A stretch of 64,000 nt of DNA from Haliclystus octoradiatus (Eukaryota; Cnidaria; Staurozoa; Stauromedusae; Haliclystidae): assembly GCA_916610825.1 (NCBI GenBank), contig OU744448.1, forward strand, positions 27,674,107 to 27,738,106, read 5' to 3'. A model generated the notes under the pieces. The model had not been told where the DNA came from. It worked only from the letters and a program-made list of their open reading frames with translations, and ran no database searches. Below are positions 57,485 to 64,000 of this stretch, piece after piece. Positions within the stretch are counted from its first letter, which is position 1, and each line of letters opens with the position of its first letter. A program made the translations under genes and the position numbers.

Positions 57485-59639
57485 TGTCGTTTGCCTAATA
57501 TCCACACTTTTTGCGTATAGTAAATATATATACTATCTATACGTAGTTACTTCACTTGTTATTGACTTGGGTAATCAATTCTAATAGTTACTTGGAAACG
57601 ATTATGTAAAATATTTAAATTTGATTATTGATATATTGTCATCTGCAATGTACATAAATTAAAGAAACCATTGCGTACGTTATTGAACTATGATCACAGT
57701 TGGTCTGTTGTGCACTATAAAACGTCTCCGTCGTCACGTACTGCATGCTCACTTTCACTTGGAGTAACTTTGCTTCGCTTGGTTGCTACTGCTATAGCTA
57801 TATTATAGTGCCATATACATGTAACACATCAAATGTAAACCCTGTTTTGTCTCTATGTTATTGTCATATACTATTGTGGTAACTGTCTATAATGTGACTA
57901 TTTTATAAAAGAAATCAGTGATCATGGCAAAACCAAATTGTGTTGACCAGGTAAATAATGACTTCGCTAAAAGTATTCGACCCTGATGTGTCAATCCTAG
58001 TCATACAGAAATATGTGTCTCTCTTTATAACTTGCATGTGGACACGTACATATTAATCTTCTACGAACTATCAGCTAAGTCGCAGCCGGGGGTGCGGTAT
58101 TCCAATTATAAATATCTACAATTCAATTCTAATTTATATCTATATCTAAATCTATTATGTAATACGTAAATGAATGTTCCATTCCTGTATTTACCAGTCA
58201 AAATATTTTTTATGACAAATGTACATACATACATACATGCATACATAATATAAAAATGCGATCTAGGTCTACAGAAAAGCTCTGCTCGATTTTTTCTTGT
58301 CATTGCTCGATCATCATATTTTAAACCCTATATCCAATTTCAGATGATGGTATACTTTTTATCCATTCAATTTAATGATTCAAAGCACTAGTTGATCAAA
58401 GATCTTCCTAATAATGTAGTGATTTGTGGAAATATCTCAAGTTTTAAATCAGAACTGAATAAATTAGACCCGAGTCAATATTGTAGTTTTTACTGACTAC
58501 TGTCTACTGAAATACTGTAGTTTCTCCTTCAATTTTATTTAAATCAGTTTAATAATTTAGAACTACTTCTCGAAAAATCATTAAAAATAAATAAAAATAA
58601 AAATTATCATATTATTCATTATACAAATCATTACAAATATATTAAAACACTTGTATTAGCTATATGTTATTCAGCGGCACACGTAAGTGAATGTACATTC
58701 CTGTGTGCTCGCGTCATATTTGACAAAAAATACACACATACATAGTTAATCAAAATTTATATAGAAAATGGTGGAACTCCTATGTGCATCCATGATACCT
58801 ATTTAAAGATGATATATCACAGTCGTATAGTTGAAAACAAGGTCGTAGATTTTATTAGTATTTGAGATACTACTATTCCAGATCTAGTAATATTAGTCTT
58901 TCTTCATACTCAGCTATATACTCTCGTAATCGTTCCTGTATGATAGAAATTGTTAACTATGGAGTAGACTGGTCCAAAAAAATGAAATTTTGAAAGTTGG
59001 ATTGCATTCTCGATTTTATTGTTCTAGTGGGTAAGAAAACCATATGTTCAAAATCTGAGTTCAAAAAATGTTGGAAAATGGGTGCTCAATGCCCCTCTAA
59101 ATTAATACATAAAGTCAATGGGGAAAACGCTCAAAAACTTCAGAAGAATATAACTAAATATCAGGAACGTATTTTTGAATATTTTTTTATGTTTATGAAG
59201 GTATACTGTGTGGTTTTCTATAAAACTAAAAATAAAGGTGAAATAGAAAGTTGTTGACAGATTTGGTTTTCTTGAATTGCTATGCTCATGTTTTCCAACA
59301 AAAATGTACAAAACACCACTGTCCATACTAGTTTTTTTATTACAGACGGTTTCCAACAATTCTTTGACAAATCATAGTAAGTTGAAGTTAATATCTGTCA
59401 ACACCCCCACAGAACAGAAACCCATACACTTGTAGGATCTGCCCAAGTCACATTGGAGCTAGGCTTTATATTCAAATGCATCACTTTGAAACACAAATTC
59501 TCAGTATACGTTCTCACCCAATAATAGACTTCCAAATGCCACAATAATATTTCTAAAATTAAAATATTAATGTCTTTCTGTAAACGTGGATTCCAAGCTG
59601 GTGAAACATTGGTCTCACATAAACTTTGAATACCTTGAT

Positions 59640-60010
59640 CAGTATAACCTCAGGATCGCGAGAAGAAAAACATTTCAAATGAAATAGGTCCTACTGTAAG
59701 CTTTGGCAGATATCATAGAACAATGTGCCGAGGTTTTCAAGTCTGATGTTAGGATCACCCCAAGGTCCTTTACTCGGTCAACAGATTGGAGTTGATACCC
59801 AGATAAATAGTATTGACACGAAGGCACTCTCATGTTACCAACTATAAATGTGGAACATTTTTCAAAGGCTATGACAATTGCCATTTATCTGCCCATAAAC
59901 AGAGATTGTCTAAGGTACGGGGTAAATCATCATTGTTGGAATCTTTGTGGCAACTAAAGATTTTGGTGTCATCAGCGAATAGTTTGATTTGGCATTCCTC
60001 CGCTAGGCAA
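59640..60010 (-). pseudogene. LINE reverse transcriptase fragment
   Basis: The minus strand reads KLFADDTKIFSC, then LCLWADKWQL, a frameshift, then YYLSGYQLQ, VKDLGVILTSDLK and CSMISAKAYSRT. These are RT motif C (F-A-D-D) and the following thumb motifs of jockey/CR1-like elements, close to the copy at 41440-42950. Truncated at both ends. Confidence 0.82.
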
Positions 60011-61231
60011 TTAGCTTACTGAGTAAATTAAAGTAAAATTGAGTAAACATATATTTTCTTTCAACATGTATATCAGCCATAAATCAAAAACACAGGTATT
60101 TGCGACAGTTTCGATATAATCTTATATCATTTTCAAGCAATTGAGAAAGAGATGTTTCACATATTATATATTATTAGACTTAATCACGTTAATTTATCAC
60201 AGTTCTGTAACTTTTCCTTTGCCTGTTAATTATTTCTGATAACATAGTTTTCTTTATATATATATACTTTTTTTTTTAAAGGTCACATGTAAGTGAGGAT
60301 ACATTTAAAAATATCCTCCTTTGTTTATTTGCCTGTTAGCCATTGTGCTACAAAATACATACATACATACTTATATAGGAAAATATCTAATTTGCATAAT
60401 AATCAATTTATTGTTCTTTTCGTTTGTAGTGGATTGTTTTATGTCTCTTGTCTTATCCATAATGTATTTCCTTTGTCAACTGTAAAGCTTCCGTTTGTAA
60501 TCACGTATACCTTGTAATGTAAATCACTGTATGTAATTTATCAACCCTCTTCTCGTCTGCCCTTCGTGGCGACAACATCTACATTAGCAAAGCTGGTCCA
60601 CCTTCATAGAGGCTCTGTTTATCAACGGTCATATTAACCCTCATTCATCCTCTCCCTGTTGGTGGCCAGCTACAACTATTACACAAATATATATATCTTA
60701 TCAACGCCTATGTATGTGTGGTGGTATTAATCAATACTTCGTTCATTCCACCCGCTACACGTTTATTTAACATGCTAAAACTACACAAATTATGACGGAA
60801 GACAAAATTCTATGAAGACAACAATTACGGATACAATACAACAGCATATTATAATACTAACAAATGCTTTACAAAATAAATTATTCAAATACTGTTCTGA
60901 AAAGTAGCACATCTACACTTTACGTCTTTACATGTAATTAGACGCCGTTGGTTCGAATTGAGTAAAACGTGAATAAATTTATTCATGGGATATGGACAAC
61001 TTACGATGTTTCTGTCCCAGTTTGGTTTTGCAGTGTGTTTGTATAATGTTTAACAATGAAATCTTTAGGGAACAGTTGTTCCTGTGGGAATAGGACTTCC
61101 TCGGGGAAGTGATATCCACACAACAACACCTTATTATATTGTATTGTTGGCTTAATTAAGAATAAAAAGAACTTGTTTATTATACTGATAAAGACATTTT
61201 CTTTTTACAGTAAGTAAAGTAATGTAGATGT

Positions 61232-61420
61232 AGACGGTGTCGCCCTACCGAAGGCACCCGTACCACTCCTCTATTTCTAGAGGAGTGGCTCTTTTCGCTG
61301 AGAAAAATGATTTTAAATTACTAATTTCAGCCACGGCAGATTTCATGCAGATAGGTCTTGATTGGCAATCCACAACGATGCGCCGCAGCAGCTCACAATG
61401 CAATTCCCTCTATATCTTTT
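61232..61420 (-). mobile_element. SINE family 2, 5'-truncated copy
   Basis: GACGGTGTCGCCCTACCGAA and the hairpin CCACTCCTC...GAGGAGTGG match the 3' body of the SINE at 26636-27000 in reverse complement. The tRNA head is absent. It lies about 300 bases upstream of the CCDC61 start. Confidence 0.8.
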
Positions 61421-61718
61421 AGAAGAATGGATCGTAATTATCTGTAACACTTATTGATACGTTCCAATGATATCGAGTCATTCATTGTCATAAATCGGTC
61501 ATCGGAGAGAAAAACGCTGCAATGGCTCCTGGGATATGTTATCAATTTCAAGATGGCTGTCTGGCGGGAAACTTTTAAAAGATACTTACAGCTGGAATAT
61601 AGTTAGTTGTATCAGTTTACGGCGCATCACCTTATTTGCAAGACATGAAAATTAAGTATTGTTTTATAGATTAATGAATATGCTGGCAAAATAACTGTTT
61701 TACTCGAAAACTAACGAA

Positions 61719-61872
61719 ATGTCGGACGAAAACGCCGTTGAAATAACCAATACTTTTGATGTCAGAGGACGTGAATATGCGATCATAGGTCGATTTGAAA
61801 ATGATCAACTTACGATTGAAATTGAAGACTCAATCACAACTGAACAATGGAAAGGCGAATTTAGTGCATCCT
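61719..61872 (+). CDS. CCDC61: CCDC61 exon 1
   Basis: The ATG context is GAAATGTCGG. The 154-base exon leaves one base over, and the donor is GTGAGTAAT. It encodes the first beta strands of the head domain. Confidence 0.92.
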
Positions 61873-64000
61873 GTGAGTAATTAGAAACTTTCCTTAGCAC
61901 ATGATTGTAATGTATGCATTGCAGAGCAGAGCTCTCAACCTTTTTTGACGAAAAAGAGGGATATATTTCCGGATTCCGGGGAGGCAACCCGAAATGGTGG
62001 CTTGTTCTAGAGGTGTCTGGGAGCATGTCCCCCCTGAAATTTTTAGGCAAATAAATTACACCCGAAGGACTTCCTTGGCAATTTCAAGTTTGCAGAAATG
62101 TTCTCTTTTCAACGAGATCTCAGATGCGGCCACAAAATATTTGCCTGCAGACGTGGGCACTTCACCAAATTTTTGCCTACTTCGCGGGCTGCTGGAGATG
62201 CTTGAAATATTATCCTGGGGACTGCTCTGCCATTCTCTGCAGACTGGTGAACGCCTGCACTGCGTGTTGCTGAGGTCTGTCACTGTCTGTGACTTATACT
62301 GGCTGGCCCACTGAACTCAGCTGACTGAGCCAAAAGAAGACTGGGTGACTGGGTGTCAGTTGACTCTCTTTGTCTTTCACATCGACATCATATTTATGGT
62401 CATAGAATTCATATGTCTAGGCTACACAAGAGGTCTGCATTGGATCGGATTAGGCATTAGTAATCCGAATGTAGGCACAAAATCCGAATCCGATCTGACT
62501 GACTGTTTTTGTTGAAAAAAATCCGACAATTTCGGATTTTATATTTTCAAACCGATCCGATCCGACATAATCAGAATCCGACCATTGAAAATGGTGGAAA
62601 TTTTGTAGGGTGTGAAAAGTACAAAGTGTGTGCTTAAATCAGCCGTGAATATGTAGCTGATCACGATAAAACAAATAAAAGTCGGTTCATAAACAAAATA
62701 AAGTATTTGTCTATCTAAATTAATATTTAATATGCTTGTTCCAAATATAAAGCAGCCTTTCGTGGATAAACTTATTTTTAGAATCAAATGCTCTTTTCGC
62801 TAATACAAAAGACGAAACAAAAACGCAGACGCAACAAATATTTCACAGCGACGTCTTTTGCATGTTTAAAGCTTTGGTCTATGGGACTCACCCTAGTTAC
62901 CATAGCAAAGAAAATCTTGAGTTACGCGCCATTGCTTCTATTTCAGAATCTGTTTCTATAACAATTAATTGATCGAACAGACGGGATGAAACATGAAGCG
63001 CCTTGAATGAATCACATGAATTCTGTTAACTAATGTCGAAGAGAACTGAGGAAACAAACTATTGTATTTATGTATTCAAAATCTTTCAAAATCTATGTAT
63101 TTTAATATTTAAAGATTTTTAAAGATATTTAAGTTGAATTTGATGTTTTTCAACACGTTTCTTGCAGTTGTGGAAAATGTCTTGTTTGTGTTTTCATCGT
63201 CTACTTGAACGGTAGTCATAGAACAAAAGTTTTCTTCAATAATCGATTCGAATTGAATAGTGAATTTTCGAAAGTAATCAATTACCGTTTTGACTCGATT
63301 CTCATCCCTAATTAAACAATAAAGATATACAGCAAGGAATGTGATTGAAGTAGAATAATGTTATGAACTACGAACCATAAATGAATATTGTAACATGATT
63401 ATCAAACAATTAACAACATCCGATCTGAACTTTTCGAGGAGAAGAACGGTCCGATCCGATCGGACAAAAAAAAATTGATCCGAATCCGACAAAAAACCGA
63501 TCGGATCAGATTCGCAGACCTCTAGTCTACACTGTTACGCTAACACAGTTGTGTTATGAATTAAAGTTGCTCTGACGCTGACGTTGGTTCTTAGCCCTTG
63601 CCTCAAGTCTAGTTTCATCCCTGACTGCATTGTACGTCAGATGCATATGAATGATATGTTGAATTCTTAACCCGCATGACTCACAGGGACAATGCATGAT
63701 CTAGCAGCTTCTAGCATTATAGGAATCCTGGAATCCTAGATTCCAGAAGGTGGGAGGAAATTAAGTTTACACATCATAATCATTTGAAATGGAAAATGTT
63801 TTCGATTTTGGATTGTTATTTCAAAACTTAGGCCTACCTTTCTATTTCTGATTGTATATTTGGGAGATACTTCCAATAATTCAACATAAAAATCATTTAA
63901 GCTTCTCTCATAAACAATCTCACTGTTTTTTTAATTTTAGTTATTGAAGATCTTACTCACAAGACAGGAAACTTCAAACAATTTTCCATCTTTACTACTA
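61719..64000 (+). CDS. CCDC61: CCDC61 (VFL3 homologue), 5' part, two exons in window
   Basis: Exon 1 (61719-61872) encodes MSDENAVEITNTFDVRGREY, then FENDQLTIEIEDSITTEQW and GEFSAS. Exon 2 (63941-64000, cut by the window end) continues FIEDLTHKTGNFKQF. The match to vertebrate CCDC61 is clear: F-R-G-x-E, L-E-x-E-x-E-D, T-x-x-Q-W-x-G-E-F, and F-I-E-D-L-T-H-K-T-G-N-F-K-Q-F. This is the start of the globular head domain shared with SAS-6 and XRCC4. CCDC61 works at centrioles and basal bodies. Splice sites GTGAGT and TTAATTTTAG keep phase 1. Confidence 0.93.
61873..63940 (+). other. CCDC61 intron 1
   Basis: About half is a hAT-type element (62428-63524). 61930-62340 is GC-richer, with phrases such as GGGAGCATGTCCCCCCTGAA that look repeat-derived but unclassified. 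63533-63940 has nothing recognised. Confidence 0.65.
62428..63524. mobile_element. hAT-type non-autonomous element, 1.1 kb
   Basis: Ends AAGAGGTCTGC and GCAGACCTCTA are inverted repeats. The flanks GGCTACAC (62420-62427) and GTCTACAC (63525-63532) are an 8-bp duplication with one mismatch. Both ends carry many GATCCGA/TCGGATC steps (62440-62585 and 63420-63515), giving long imperfect sub-terminal inverted repeats. No transposase frame. Confidence 0.85.
63941..64000 (+). CDS. CCDC61: CCDC61 exon 2 (partial)
   Basis: It starts TTATTGAAGATCTTAC after a pyrimidine-rich tract and AG. Combined with the last base of exon 1 it reads FIEDLTHKTGNFKQF, nearly invariant in this family. It runs off the window. 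Confidence 0.93.

Larger units (their letters stand above)
57485..61718. other. Intergenic region between divergent transporter and CCDC61 genes
   Basis: Must contain both promoters. It holds a LINE fragment (59640-60010), short (CATA)n runs at 58221-58255 and 60357-60372, and a SINE piece (61232-61420). 57500-59600 and 60020-61230 show no convincing exon; a GC-richer stretch at 60540-60680 has no open frame of note. Confidence 0.6.

Noticed and set aside
58997..59359. Opposed frames of about 85 residues near 59.1 kb
   Set aside because: Low-complexity Lys/Phe-rich translations with no splice sites or family resemblance.
62056..62314. Overlapping open frames on both strands in CCDC61 intron 1
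   Set aside because: The GC-richer segment looks repeat-derived; no domain recognised on either strand.

Overview
This is 64 kb of nuclear DNA from an invertebrate animal. It is AT-rich, has GT-AG introns and animal-type domain architectures (EMI, calcium-binding EGF, sushi, Ig, VWA), and carries many kinds of mobile element. The sequence does not fix the phylum. One 500-N gap and a cluster of single-base A-run indels in otherwise open coding sequence point to an imperfect draft assembly.

Three protein-coding genes can be reconstructed. (1) A giant secreted or extracellular-matrix gene on the minus strand runs from 40285 down to 1315. I join 18 coding exons with consistent phases into about 5,140 residues: signal peptide, EMI, EGF, seven further EGF modules (six calcium-binding), two sushi modules, another EGF, an unrecognised region, and then one exon of about 12 kb. 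That exon encodes charged coiled-coil sequence, a short repeat, a roughly 400-residue tandem repeat (about four full or near-full copies plus a partial one), a furin-type site and two Ig domains. A cysteine-rich GCC2/GCC3-like module and a C-terminal VWA domain with a degenerate metal site follow. I do not recognise this architecture as a named gene. (2) A monocarboxylate-transporter-like (SLC16/MFS) gene on the minus strand has five exons between 57484 and 42982 and encodes 479 residues. Its first intron is 9.7 kb and full of retroelements. (3) The 5' end of CCDC61 lies on the plus strand: exon 1 at 61719-61872 and the start of exon 2 at 63941. The rest lies beyond the window.

Layout: 1-296 (ATA)n microsatellite. 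1315-40285 giant matrix gene, whose last intron (1908-8569) holds a SINE, two copies of a palindromic MITE, a Penelope-derived repeat and a FERM-domain fossil. 40286-42981 intergenic, with a decayed LINE. 42982-57484 transporter gene, with a 1.54-kb pure (AAAT)n array in intron 3 and, in intron 1, a second inverted copy of the Penelope-derived repeat plus a broken BEL/Pao retrotransposon. 57485-61718 divergent intergenic region with LINE and SINE pieces. 61719-64000 CCDC61, whose intron 1 holds a 1.1-kb hAT-type element with a target-site duplication.

The most unusual items are the giant protein with its 400-residue repeat; a family of TTCATGAA-rich palindromic repeats seen only in introns of that gene, often close to exon edges; an assembly gap that appears to have no missing sequence; and several transposon insertions clean enough to order in time.
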